Source of the DNA: Rhizobium laguerreae | GTDB lineage: Bacteria > Pseudomonadota > Alphaproteobacteria > Rhizobiales > Rhizobiaceae | DNA length: 64,000 nt | Assembly: GCF_002008165.1 (NCBI RefSeq) | Contig: NZ_MRDM01000031.1 | Coordinates: 62,001-126,000 of the forward strand | Reading direction: 5' to 3' | Shown: in pieces, positions 23,694-31,746 of the stretch | Layout of the letters: each line of letters starts with the position of its first letter | How positions within the stretch are numbered: the stretch's first letter is position 1 | The notes under the pieces: model-generated | Databases searched by the model: none | The model's input: the letters and a program-made list of their open reading frames with translations, nothing else | Told to the model about the DNA's origin: nothing | Translations under genes and position numbers: made by a program

Positions 23694-24884
23694 CTATGCG
23701 GCTTTCGCCACCTCTCCGTGCGGATCGAGGACATATTTTGTCGCCGCTCCCTGGTCGAAGCTCTCATATCCATTGGCGGCATCGTCGAGCGGGATGACCT
23801 TGGCGTTGACGATATCGGCAATTGGCAGCCGGTCGTGGAGGATCGCCTGCATGAGCTGACGATTATATTTGATCACCGGAGTCTGGCCTGTGTGGAAGGA
23901 CTGCGCCTTGGCCCATCCGAGGCCGAAACGGAGCGAAAGATTGCCGTGTTTGGCGGCGTTGTCGACGGCGCCCGGATCCTCGGTCACGTAAAGGCCGGGA
24001 ATGCCGATCGAACCCGCCGCGCGGGTAATCTCCATCATCTGATTGAGCACGATCGCCGGCTGTTCCCCGCCCGAGTGGCCGCGTGCCTCGAAGCCGACCG
24101 CATCGATGGCGCTGTCCACCTCGTTGGTTCCAACGACCTGCGCGATCATGTCGCCAAGACGGTCGCTCTTCGACAGGTCGATCGGTTCGAAACCAACCTT
24201 CGCCGCATGCGCCAGGCGGTCCTTGTTGAAATCACCGATCATCACGACTGCAGCGCCGAGAATGCGAGCTGAAGCCGCAGCCGCAAGGCCGACCGGGCCG
24301 GCGCCGGCGACATAGACGGTCGAGCCGACCCCAACGCCTGCACGCACTGCGCCATGGAAGCCGGTGGGCAGAATGTCGGAGAGCATGGTGAGATCGCGGA
24401 TCTTCGCCATCGCCTTGTCCCGATCAGGGATTTTCAGCAGGTTGAAATCTGCGTAGGGAATGGTGACGTAGCGTGCCTGTCCGCCGATCCAGCCCCCCAT
24501 GTCGACATAACCGTAAGCACCGCCGGCGCGGGCCGGGTTTACCGTCAGGCAGACACCGGTATCCTGAGACTTGCAGCAGCGGCAACGGCCGCAGGCGACA
24601 TTGAAGGGCACCGAGACGATATCGCCGATGTCGAGCATCTCGACGTCGATGCCTTTCTCGATAATCTCGCCGGTGATTTCATGACCGAGGACCAGGCCCG
24701 GCATCGCCGTCGTGCGGCCGCGGACCATGTGCTGATCGGAGCCGCAGATATTGGTCGATATCACCTTCAGGATGACGCCGTGTTCAATGCGGCGGCCGTC
24801 GGGCGCTTCCAGCTTCGGATCGTCGATGTCGCGGACTTCGACCTTGCCCGGCCGGAGATAAACGACGCCTCTATTTTTGCTCAT
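23694..24884 (-). CDS. fdhA: Glutathione-independent formaldehyde dehydrogenase
   Basis: A 396-residue zinc-dependent MDR enzyme that oxidises formaldehyde to formate with tightly bound NAD. Catalytic zinc residues are in STNICGSDQHM and GHEITGE; the structural zinc site is the four-cysteine cluster CGRCRCCKSQDTGVC. The long insertion GGAYGYVDMGGWIGGQARYV and DFNLLKIPD are typical of FdhA. The Rossmann motif is VAGAGPVGLAAA. GGGAGGAATCC precedes the ATG. It could detoxify formaldehyde from demethylation of methylated amines such as betaine; the nearby carnitine operon ends in glycine betaine. Confidence 0.93.
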   Translation of the reverse strand: MSKNRGVVYLRPGKVEVRDIDDPKLEAPDGRRIEHGVILKVISTNICGSDQHMVRGRTTAMPGLVLGHEITGEIIEKGIDVEMLDIGDIVSVPFNVACGRCRCCKSQDTGVCLTVNPARAGGAYGYVDMGGWIGGQARYVTIPYADFNLLKIPDRDKAMAKIRDLTMLSDILPTGFHGAVRAGVGVGSTVYVAGAGPVGLAAAASARILGAAVVMIGDFNKDRLAHAAKVGFEPIDLSKSDRLGDMIAQVVGTNEVDSAIDAVGFEARGHSGGEQPAIVLNQMMEITRAAGSIGIPGLYVTEDPGAVDNAAKHGNLSLRFGLGWAKAQSFHTGQTPVIKYNRQLMQAILHDRLPIADIVNAKVIPLDDAANGYESFDQGAATKYVLDPHGEVAKAA

Positions 24885-25202
24885 GGATTCCTCCCACTTG
24901 TTTGAATGCCTCGATCTGCAACCGATGCAGTCGATGGCAACTTCCCTCTGGACTGCCTCCTCCGCAGCCCGGTGTCCACAACACAGGATATTGGTTCATT
25001 TCGCCAGTTTGCGAGATAGCGCCTTGAACACCACAAACAAACCATGCCTGACGGAAAACAGCGATCAAGAAAGCGACATGGGCGCAACCCAAAGACGACA
25101 GTCGGCAAAGTCGCAATAGCGCTGCGTAGCGGAAATAATTGATCCCGCGAATACGGCGGTTTTCCGGATCGTCCGGGAAGATTTGATCGCCGCCTAAAGG
25201 CT
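24885..25202. other. Gene-free stretch upstream of fdhA
   Basis: A 318-bp region between the DMT transporter stop and fdhA start, both on the minus strand. It holds the fdhA Shine-Dalgarno and presumably its promoter; I see no strong palindrome, terminator or credible small gene. Confidence 0.5.
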
Positions 25203-26108
25203 TTACGCGCGATGCGGCCGGCGGCTGCGGTTGACGTCGATGGCTGTGTGCCAGAGCACGGCTCCAAGGATGATCGCACCGCCGAAAAAGGTGGCAACGG
25301 GCGGCTGCTCGGAAAACAACAACCAGACCCAGAAGGGTGTGAGCACGATTTCCATCGTGCCGATCAGCGCCGCCTCCGCCGGCGGCATTCGCTTCGCCCC
25401 GGCAAGGAAGAGCACCAGCGCGAGAGAGAAATTGGTCGCGCCGAAAGCAGCAAGGACGATCCAGTTGTGGAGGTCGAGCGAGCCGACCGAACCGAACGGA
25501 GCAAAGATAACCAGCGTCAGGAAGGCGCTGACCACGGTCGGCGGCAGGCTCGGCACATCAGGACTAACGCGCGGAATGATGATGACGAGCGCGAAGGACG
25601 CCGTCATGCCGAGCGCCAGCAGGTCGCCCCAACCGGTACCGCCGCCGATCGACGAGGCGACGATGACCGCAACGCCGAGGAGCGAGATGCCGCCTGCAAT
25701 CAGCGTCCGCCTGGAGACCCTCTCCCGGAGGATGACCCAGCCGAGCAACGCTGCGATGAAAGGCGCGGTCGCATAGATCATCGTCACATTGGCGACGGTG
25801 GTCATGTAGAGCGCCCCGATGAAGCATACCTGACTGAAGGTCTGGCATGCGATCATAGCAAGACCGGACGGATGGAAGACGGATCGCCATTGCTGCCGTG
25901 ACATGCCCCCTTCGAGGAAAAAGCAGGGGATCAGCAGAAACAGGCCGCCGAACAACGACCGCCAGGCGATCGCCGTCCATACGTCGGTCGTCAGGAGCCG
26001 CGAATAGACGCCGCTCGCGCTCCAGGCAAGCGTCGCGGCAATGATGAGAAGCACACCCTTCTCGTGCTCGCTGCCTGCGAGGCGTCTGGACGGATTTTCA
26101 ATGGTCAC
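25203..26108 (-). CDS. EamA-family (DMT superfamily) membrane transporter
   Basis: A 301-residue inner-membrane protein with ten hydrophobic segments arranged as two EamA repeats (the first opening GVLLIIAATLAWSASGVYSR, the second around LALGMTASFALVIIIPR). A PAEAALIGTMEIVLTPFWVW block near the end is the usual signature of the second repeat. Family members export amino acids or metabolites or import various compounds. I use GTG at 26108, which gives the standard length; an in-frame ATG 90 bases upstream has no ribosome site and abuts the divergent LysR gene. The LysR next door probably regulates it. Confidence 0.87.
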   Translation of the reverse strand: MTIENPSRRLAGSEHEKGVLLIIAATLAWSASGVYSRLLTTDVWTAIAWRSLFGGLFLLIPCFFLEGGMSRQQWRSVFHPSGLAMIACQTFSQVCFIGALYMTTVANVTMIYATAPFIAALLGWVILRERVSRRTLIAGGISLLGVAVIVASSIGGGTGWGDLLALGMTASFALVIIIPRVSPDVPSLPPTVVSAFLTLVIFAPFGSVGSLDLHNWIVLAAFGATNFSLALVLFLAGAKRMPPAEAALIGTMEIVLTPFWVWLLFSEQPPVATFFGGAIILGAVLWHTAIDVNRSRRPHRA

Positions 26109-26209
26109 GCAGATATTCTCAAAGAAGGAAGTCGAACGCGGCTCCTTTTTGCACCAGGAATTGACATCGGACAAACGAATAGTAGAGATGACTACCATCG
26201 ATTTTTTCT

Positions 26210-27097
26210 ATGGCTATTCCGATGCACGAGCCGATTGAGAGCGACCTGCTGAGAACCTTCCTGGTCGTTGCCGAGACATCCAATTTCTCCGCCGCCGCGC
26301 AGCGCATCGGGCGGACGCAGTCGGCCGTCAGCACCCAGATTAAGAGGCTCGAGCAGACGATCGGCGAAACGCTTTTCGATCGCGGCGCCCGCGGCGTGCT
26401 GCTCACGCGCCCGGGCATCCAACTCGTGCCCTACGCCCGCAGGATCATCGACCTCTTGAACGAGGCGGCTGCGACGATTCGCAGCAAGCCGCTGGATGGA
26501 CCGGTACGCATCGGAATTCCCGAGGAATACAGCCAGACGGTGCTGCCGGCGGCCCTTGCGGCTTTCGCCGTCCGCCACCCGGCCGTCGAGGTCACTGTGT
26601 CCTGCGACTACACGGTCCGCAACCTGGCCGCCCTCGAGCGGGACGAGCTCGATCTGGCCGTCGTTTTTGACTGGAGCGACGAGACCAAAGGCGAGGTCAT
26701 CTGCATTGATCCCACGGTCTGGGTCACATCGATGGTCCATCGGCTGCACGATATCGATCCCCTGCCGATTGCGATCTATCGCAATTCCACCTGGTGCCGC
26801 GATTTTGCGCTCCGGTCGCTGGAGCAGACCGGCCGCAACTACCGGATCGCGTTTATCGCCGATACGGGCTCCGGGTTGAAGAATGCCGTCATCGCCGGTC
26901 TTGCCGTCACCACGCTTTCCCGCAGCAACATCCCGCCCGGCTGCCGGGAACTCACCGCCGAAGATGGTTTCCCGCCGGTCGATTCCTCCAAGGTCGTGCT
27001 GCGCCGAAGCACCTATCGTTCCAGCGAAGCCGTCCGGGAACTAGCTGAAATGATACGGGACGCGTTCCAGCCTATCCCAGCACCTGCGATGACGTGA
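26210..27097 (+). CDS. LysR-family transcriptional regulator
   Basis: A 295-residue LTTR. Winged helix: SDLLRTFLVVAETSNFSAAAQRIGRTQSAVSTQIKRLEQTIGETLF-like, then an effector domain beginning VRIGIPEEYSQTVLPAALAAF. It is divergent from the EamA transporter with a 101-bp shared promoter region, the usual LysR-target arrangement. The start could be ATG 26210 or ATG 26222; neither has a strong site. Its last 26 bases overlap the 3' end of the convergent AraC-type gene, so the two mRNAs are complementary at their ends. Confidence 0.87.
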   Translation: MAIPMHEPIESDLLRTFLVVAETSNFSAAAQRIGRTQSAVSTQIKRLEQTIGETLFDRGARGVLLTRPGIQLVPYARRIIDLLNEAAATIRSKPLDGPVRIGIPEEYSQTVLPAALAAFAVRHPAVEVTVSCDYTVRNLAALERDELDLAVVFDWSDETKGEVICIDPTVWVTSMVHRLHDIDPLPIAIYRNSTWCRDFALRSLEQTGRNYRIAFIADTGSGLKNAVIAGLAVTTLSRSNIPPGCRELTAEDGFPPVDSSKVVLRRSTYRSSEAVRELAEMIRDAFQPIPAPAMT

Positions 27098-28064
27098 TGC
27101 GGCGGCGCAAGCGGCGGCGGGTCTCGGACGGGCTCTCCGAAAAATTCGCCCTATAGCTTCTCGCAAAGGCTGAGGCCGAGTTGAAGCCGGTCGCCGCCGC
27201 GATGTCGGCGAAGGAGGCCGTCGTCTCGATCACCTTGCGGCGGGCCGCATTCAAGCGCAGCGCGAGATAATGCACATGCGGCGGCGCGCCGATACTCTGC
27301 TGGAAGAGATCCTGCAGATGCCGGGCGCTGATGCCCACCCTGCGGGCGAGCCGCGTGAGAATCAGAGGCTGCTCGATATGCTCCTCCATTAGTCGCACCG
27401 CTTGCGCAACACGGGGATCGTGCATGCGCAGTCCGGCCGAGGCTGCGGAAAGAGGCTCATCGGTATGGAAGGACGGCTGCTCGTAACGGAATAGCCGGCT
27501 GACCTCGAGCGCCAGCGAATAGCCTTGCCGTTGCCGGATCACCTCCAGCATCAGGTCGACGGTCGGAAGCGAACCCGAGGTCGTCAGGCGCTTGCCGTCG
27601 ATGACGAAGCGATCCTTGACGGCCTGTACCTCAGGATAGGTCAGCGCAAAATCCTCATAGTCTTCCCAGTGGACGGTGGCCTGCAACCCGTCGAGCAGGC
27701 TGGCTTCGGCCAGCAGCCATGTGCCGGACTCGATGCCGGCAATCACCGTGCGATAGCGGGCAGCCTGGGAGAGCTGCATCTTCAGCGCCGGGGTCGCGCT
27801 GCGCCGCCAGTTGTAACTGGCCAGCACAAACAGCGGCGCATCCTCGGTCGTCGCCTTGAAAGCGCCTCGCGCGGGCACGGCGATATTGCTGGTGGTCAGG
27901 ACCGGCGCTCCGTCCGGCGTCAGCAGCCGCCAGCGATAGAGCTCGCTGCCGGAAATGCGGTTGGCGCCGCGCAACGGCTCGATGACCGAGGCGATCAGGA
28001 TCAGGTTCGCATCCGGCAGGACGAGAAGGTCGATATCGAGCCGTTCCGTCGATCGCTGCAGCAA
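27072..28064 (-). CDS. AraC-family regulator with DJ-1/PfpI (GlxA) domain, CdhR-like
   Basis: A 330-residue regulator: residues 1-190 form a DJ-1/PfpI-like amidotransferase domain (DIDLLVLPDANLILIASVIEPLRGANR opening; ESGTWLLAEASLLDG region, without an obvious catalytic Cys) and the last 100 residues hold two AraC helix-turn-helix motifs (LARRVGISARHLQDLFQQ and FADIAAATGFNSASAFARSYRANF). This is the layout of CdhR, GbdR and ArgR-type regulators of quaternary-amine catabolism. The start is TTG, placed five bases after GGGAGG in a near-perfect anti-16S match. Divergent from the carnitine operon, which it probably activates. Confidence 0.88.
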   Translation of the reverse strand: MLQRSTERLDIDLLVLPDANLILIASVIEPLRGANRISGSELYRWRLLTPDGAPVLTTSNIAVPARGAFKATTEDAPLFVLASYNWRRSATPALKMQLSQAARYRTVIAGIESGTWLLAEASLLDGLQATVHWEDYEDFALTYPEVQAVKDRFVIDGKRLTTSGSLPTVDLMLEVIRQRQGYSLALEVSRLFRYEQPSFHTDEPLSAASAGLRMHDPRVAQAVRLMEEHIEQPLILTRLARRVGISARHLQDLFQQSIGAPPHVHYLALRLNAARRKVIETTASFADIAAATGFNSASAFARSYRANFSESPSETRRRLRRRITSSQVLG

Positions 28065-28077
28065 GATCACCTCCCTT
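28065..28077 (-). promoter_or_regulatory. Near-perfect Shine-Dalgarno deciding a TTG start
   Basis: AAGGGAGGTGATC on the minus strand directly precedes TTG at 28064. It matches the 3' end of 16S rRNA at 12 of 13 positions, supporting the rare TTG over upstream GTG and ATG codons. Confidence 0.7.
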
Positions 28078-28170
28078 GAGTTCCGATAATGTATGGATTG
28101 CTTCCGAAATTGCAACGCATCGCCGTCCATCCTGTCGCGTAATGGGGACAAGACGAGGGAGACCAAAAAC

Positions 28171-29073
28171 ATGCCTCTTGCGATGAACCGCGATGTCTTT
28201 ATCACCTGCGCCGTTACCGGTGCCGGCGATACGGTTTCCAGATCCAATCACGTGCCGATCACTCCCAAGCAGATCGCCGATTCCGCCATCGACGCGGCAA
28301 AGGCTGGTGCTGCGGTCGTTCACTGTCATGTCCGCGACCCGGAAACGGGTGCCGCCAGCCGCCGCAACGACCTCTACAGGGAAGTCACCGACCGCATCCG
28401 CTCGGCCGATATCGACGTCGTCCTCAATCTCACTGCCGGCATGGGCGGGGACCTGATCTTCGGGGATGTCGAAAAGCCGCTTCCCCTCAATCCAAAGGGA
28501 ACGGATATGGCGGGCGCTACCGAGCGCGTCAGCCATGTCGCCGAATGCCTGCCTGAAATCTGCACGCTCGACTGCGGCACGATGAACTTCAATCTCGGCG
28601 ACTATGTCATGACCAACACGCCGGCCATGCTGCGGGCGATGGCGAAGAAGATGACGGATCTCGGCGTGCGCCCCGAGATCGAGGCCTTCGATACCGGCCA
28701 TCTCTGGTTTGCCAAGCAGCTTGCCGAGGAAGGCCTGATCGAAGACCCGGTGCTGATCCAGCTCTGCATGGGCATTCCGTGGGGCGCGCCCGACGATCTC
28801 AACACTTTCATGGCGATGGTCAATAACGTGCCCGCGAGTTGGACCTTCTCGGCCTTTTCGATTGGCCGCAACGCCATGGCCTATCCGGCGGCGGCCGTTC
28901 TCGCCGGCGGCAACGTGCGCGTCGGCCTGGAGGACAACCTCTTTGTCGGCAAGGGCCAGCTCGCCACCAATGCCGACCTCGTCGAAAAGGCCGTGCAGGT
29001 GGTCGAAGGCATGGGTGCGCGGATCATCGGTCCGGAAGACGTTCGCAAGAAACTCAAACTGACGAAGCGCTGA
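28171..29073 (+). CDS. Beta-keto acid cleavage enzyme (dehydrocarnitine cleavage type)
   Basis: A 300-residue BKACE-family (DUF849) TIM-barrel zinc enzyme. His51 and His53 in VVHCHVRDP are the zinc ligands, and a Glu in VRVGLEDNLFVGKGQLATNA completes the site. It condenses a beta-keto acid with acetyl-CoA to give acetoacetate and a new acyl-CoA. Next to a carnitine dehydrogenase the substrate should be 3-dehydrocarnitine, giving betainyl-CoA. GAGGGAGACC precedes the ATG. First gene of a six-gene operon; the dehydrogenase-thioesterase gene begins 8 bases after its stop. Confidence 0.9.
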   Translation: MPLAMNRDVFITCAVTGAGDTVSRSNHVPITPKQIADSAIDAAKAGAAVVHCHVRDPETGAASRRNDLYREVTDRIRSADIDVVLNLTAGMGGDLIFGDVEKPLPLNPKGTDMAGATERVSHVAECLPEICTLDCGTMNFNLGDYVMTNTPAMLRAMAKKMTDLGVRPEIEAFDTGHLWFAKQLAEEGLIEDPVLIQLCMGIPWGAPDDLNTFMAMVNNVPASWTFSAFSIGRNAMAYPAAAVLAGGNVRVGLEDNLFVGKGQLATNADLVEKAVQVVEGMGARIIGPEDVRKKLKLTKR

Positions 29074-29080
29074 GGACGGC

Positions 29081-30571
29081 ATGACTGGGATCAACAAGGC
29101 GGCTTGTATCGGCGGCGGCGTCATCGGCGGCGGATGGATCGCGCGTTTTCTGCTGGCCGGCATCGACGTGAACGTGTTCGATCCGCATCCGGAAGCGAGC
29201 CGCATCGTCGGCGAAGTGCTCGCCAACGCTGAAAAAGCCTATGCCATGCTGACCGGAGCACCCCTGCCGCCCCGCGGCAGGCTGACCTTCTGCACGACGC
29301 TCGAGGAGGCCGTCGCCGGCGCCGACTGGATTCAGGAAAGCGTGCCGGAAAGGCTCGACCTCAAGCGCGGTGTGCTGACTGAGATCGATGCTGTGGCGCG
29401 GCCGGACGCCCTGATCGGCTCTTCCACGTCAGGCCTGCTGCCGACCGATCTGCAGCGCGACATGAAGCATCCCCAGCGCCTCTTCGTCGCTCACCCCTAT
29501 AATCCCGTCTATCTGCTGCCGCTCGTCGAAATCGTTGGCGGCGAAAAGACCTCGGCGGCGACCATCCGGGCGGCGATGGTAAGACTGGCTCCGATCGGCA
29601 TGAAGGGCGTCCACATCGCCAAGGAGATCGAGGCCTTTGTCGGCGACCGGCTGCTCGAAGCGCTCTGGCGCGAGGCCCTGTGGCTGATCCACGACGATAT
29701 TTGCACCGTCGAGACGCTTGATGACGTCATCCGCTACTCCTTCGGCCTGCGCTGGGCGCAGATGGGTCTGTTCCAGACCTACCGCATCGCCGGCGGCGAG
29801 GCCGGCATGCGCCACTTCCTCGCCCAGTTCGGCCCCTGCCTTGCCTGGCCCTGGACCAAGCTTACCGATGTCGTCGATCTCGACGATGCACTGATCGAAA
29901 AGATCGGCCGGCAATCCGACGAACAGGCGGCTGGCCTGTCGATCCGTGAACTCGAACGCATCCGCGACGAAAACCTTGTCGGCATCCTGCAGGCCCTGAA
30001 GGGCGGCGATGGCGGCAGGGGCTGGGGCGCCGGCAAGCTGCTGAAGGACTTCGAGCAATCGCTCTGGGCAGCAGGCGGCAGAGCGACCACCTCTTTCGAC
30101 CCGTCGAAGCCGTTGAAGCTCGTCGAGACGAAGGTCAGCCCTGCCTGGGTCGACTATAACGGCCATATGACCGAACACCGCTACCTGCAGGTTTTTGGCG
30201 ATACCTCAGATGCGCTGCTGCGCCTGATCGGCGTCGATCTCGCCTATGTCGAGGCGGGGCAGAGCTATTACACGGTGGAAACCCACATCCGTCATCTCGG
30301 CGAGGCGAAGCTCGGCCAGGCGATCCATTCGACCTGCCAGGTCCTTGATGTCGACGAGAAGCGGCTGCACGTCTTCCACACGCTTCATGATACGGCGACG
30401 GGCGAGGCGCTTGCCACGGCCGAGCACATGTTGCTGCATGTCGACAGTAAGGCCGGCAAGGCCGTGCCGGCGCCGGCTGATATCATCGACAAGGCGAAGG
30501 CGATCGCCAGAGCCCATGCGGAGTTGGCAGCGCCCGAAGGCGCCGGCCGTCACGTCGGCCAGAGGCGGTAG
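29081..30571 (+). CDS. lcdH: L-carnitine 3-dehydrogenase fused to betainyl-CoA thioesterase
   Basis: A 496-residue fusion. Residues 1-320 are a 3-hydroxyacyl-CoA-dehydrogenase-like NAD enzyme: nucleotide motif CIGGGVIGGGWIARFLLAG, QESVPERLDLKR, SSTSGLLPTDLQ and HPYNPVYLLPLVE. Residues about 335-480 form a hotdog-fold 4HBT thioesterase (VSPAWVDYNGHMTEHRYLQVF). The enzyme oxidises L-carnitine to 3-dehydrocarnitine, and the thioesterase part hydrolyses betainyl-CoA to glycine betaine after the cleavage step. The same fusion is known from Rhizobiales such as Sinorhizobium. Coupled to the acyl-CoA dehydrogenase gene 10 bases downstream. Confidence 0.92.
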   Translation: MTGINKAACIGGGVIGGGWIARFLLAGIDVNVFDPHPEASRIVGEVLANAEKAYAMLTGAPLPPRGRLTFCTTLEEAVAGADWIQESVPERLDLKRGVLTEIDAVARPDALIGSSTSGLLPTDLQRDMKHPQRLFVAHPYNPVYLLPLVEIVGGEKTSAATIRAAMVRLAPIGMKGVHIAKEIEAFVGDRLLEALWREALWLIHDDICTVETLDDVIRYSFGLRWAQMGLFQTYRIAGGEAGMRHFLAQFGPCLAWPWTKLTDVVDLDDALIEKIGRQSDEQAAGLSIRELERIRDENLVGILQALKGGDGGRGWGAGKLLKDFEQSLWAAGGRATTSFDPSKPLKLVETKVSPAWVDYNGHMTEHRYLQVFGDTSDALLRLIGVDLAYVEAGQSYYTVETHIRHLGEAKLGQAIHSTCQVLDVDEKRLHVFHTLHDTATGEALATAEHMLLHVDSKAGKAVPAPADIIDKAKAIARAHAELAAPEGAGRHVGQRR

Positions 30572-30581
30572 GAGGATCGGC

Positions 30582-31742
30582 ATGGATTTCGGACTGAGCG
30601 AAGAACAGGAAATGATCGTCGAGACGGTCCGCGCCTTCGTCGAGACCGAAATCTATCCGCATGAAAACGAGGTCGAGCGCAGCGGCATCGTCCCGCCGGA
30701 GCTCGGAGTCGAGATCCGGCGCAAATGCGTCGATCTTGGCTTCTACGCCTGCAATTTCCCGGAAGAAGTCGGCGGCGCCGGCCTCGACCATGTCACCTTC
30801 ACGCTGGTCGAGCGGGAGCTCGGGCGCGGTTCCCTCGGGCTGACGGTTTTCTTCGGCCGGCCCTCCGGCATCCTGATGGCCTGCGAGGGCGAGCAGCGCG
30901 AGCGCTATCTCCTGCCTGCGGTGCGCGGCGAGAAGATCGATGCGCTTGCCATCACCGAGCCGGACGCCGGTTCCGATATGCGCGGCATGAAATGCGCCGC
31001 CCGCCGCGACGGCAGCGATTTCGTCCTCAACGGCACGAAACATTTCATCTCGCATGCCGATGTCGCCGATTTCGTCATTGTCTTTGCCGCGACGGGCGAG
31101 GAGGAAACGCCGAAAGGTATCAAGAAGAAGATCACCGCCTTCCTGGTGGATCGCGGCACGCCGGGTTTCGAGATCCTCAAGGGCTACGATTCCGTTTCGC
31201 ATCGCGGCTACCACAACTCAACGCTCAGCTTCGACGATTGCCGGATTCCCGAAGCCCAAGTGCTGGGCGAGGTGCATCGCGGCTTCGATATCGCCAATCA
31301 ATGGCTCTACGGCACGCGGTTGACGGTGGCCGCCACCTGCGTCGGGCGGGCGCGGCGCGTCTTCGACATGACGCTGCCCTATGCCGCAGAGCGCAAGCAG
31401 TTCGGCAAGCCGATCGGCGCCAATCAGGGCGTGTCGTTCAAGCTTGCCGACATGATCACCGAGATCGATGCGGCCGACTGGCTGACCCTTGCCGCCGCCT
31501 GGCAGGTCGATGCCGGCCGCCCCGCAGACCGGCAGATCGCCTCGGCCAAACTCTACTCATCCGAAATGCTGGCCCGCGTCACCGATGAAGCGATTCAGAT
31601 CTTCGGCGGCATGGGCCTGATGGACGACCTGCCGCTCGCCCGCTTCTGGCGCGATGCGCGCGTCGAGCGTATCTGGGACGGCACCTCCGAAATCCAGCGG
31701 CATATCATCAGCCGCGATCTGCTTCGACCTTTGGGAGCGTGA
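30582..31742 (+). CDS. Acyl-CoA dehydrogenase (candidate gamma-butyrobetainyl-CoA dehydrogenase)
   Basis: A 386-residue FAD acyl-CoA dehydrogenase. Landmarks: MDFGLSEEQEMIVETVRAF, ALAITEPDAGSDMRGMKCAA (FAD and substrate region), and C-terminal IQIFGGMGLMDDLPLARFWRDARVERIWDGTSEIQRHIISR, where the first Glu of RIWDGTSE is in the catalytic-base region. ATG at 30582 follows AGGAGG. In this operon the likely step is oxidation of gamma-butyrobetainyl-CoA to crotonobetainyl-CoA, the reverse sense of CaiA. That substrate is inferred from the neighbours, not from specific residues. Confidence 0.87.
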   Translation: MDFGLSEEQEMIVETVRAFVETEIYPHENEVERSGIVPPELGVEIRRKCVDLGFYACNFPEEVGGAGLDHVTFTLVERELGRGSLGLTVFFGRPSGILMACEGEQRERYLLPAVRGEKIDALAITEPDAGSDMRGMKCAARRDGSDFVLNGTKHFISHADVADFVIVFAATGEEETPKGIKKKITAFLVDRGTPGFEILKGYDSVSHRGYHNSTLSFDDCRIPEAQVLGEVHRGFDIANQWLYGTRLTVAATCVGRARRVFDMTLPYAAERKQFGKPIGANQGVSFKLADMITEIDAADWLTLAAAWQVDAGRPADRQIASAKLYSSEMLARVTDEAIQIFGGMGLMDDLPLARFWRDARVERIWDGTSEIQRHIISRDLLRPLGA

Positions 31743-31746
31743 GCCG

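Noticed and set aside
26109..26198. 30 extra N-terminal residues for the EamA transporter
   Set aside because: No ribosome site, polar composition before the first membrane segment, and GTG 26108 gives the normal family length.
27655..29226. 523-residue minus-strand open frame spanning the CdhR-like promoter and the cleavage-enzyme gene
   Set aside because: It runs through the divergent promoter region and two recognised genes and shows no domain.
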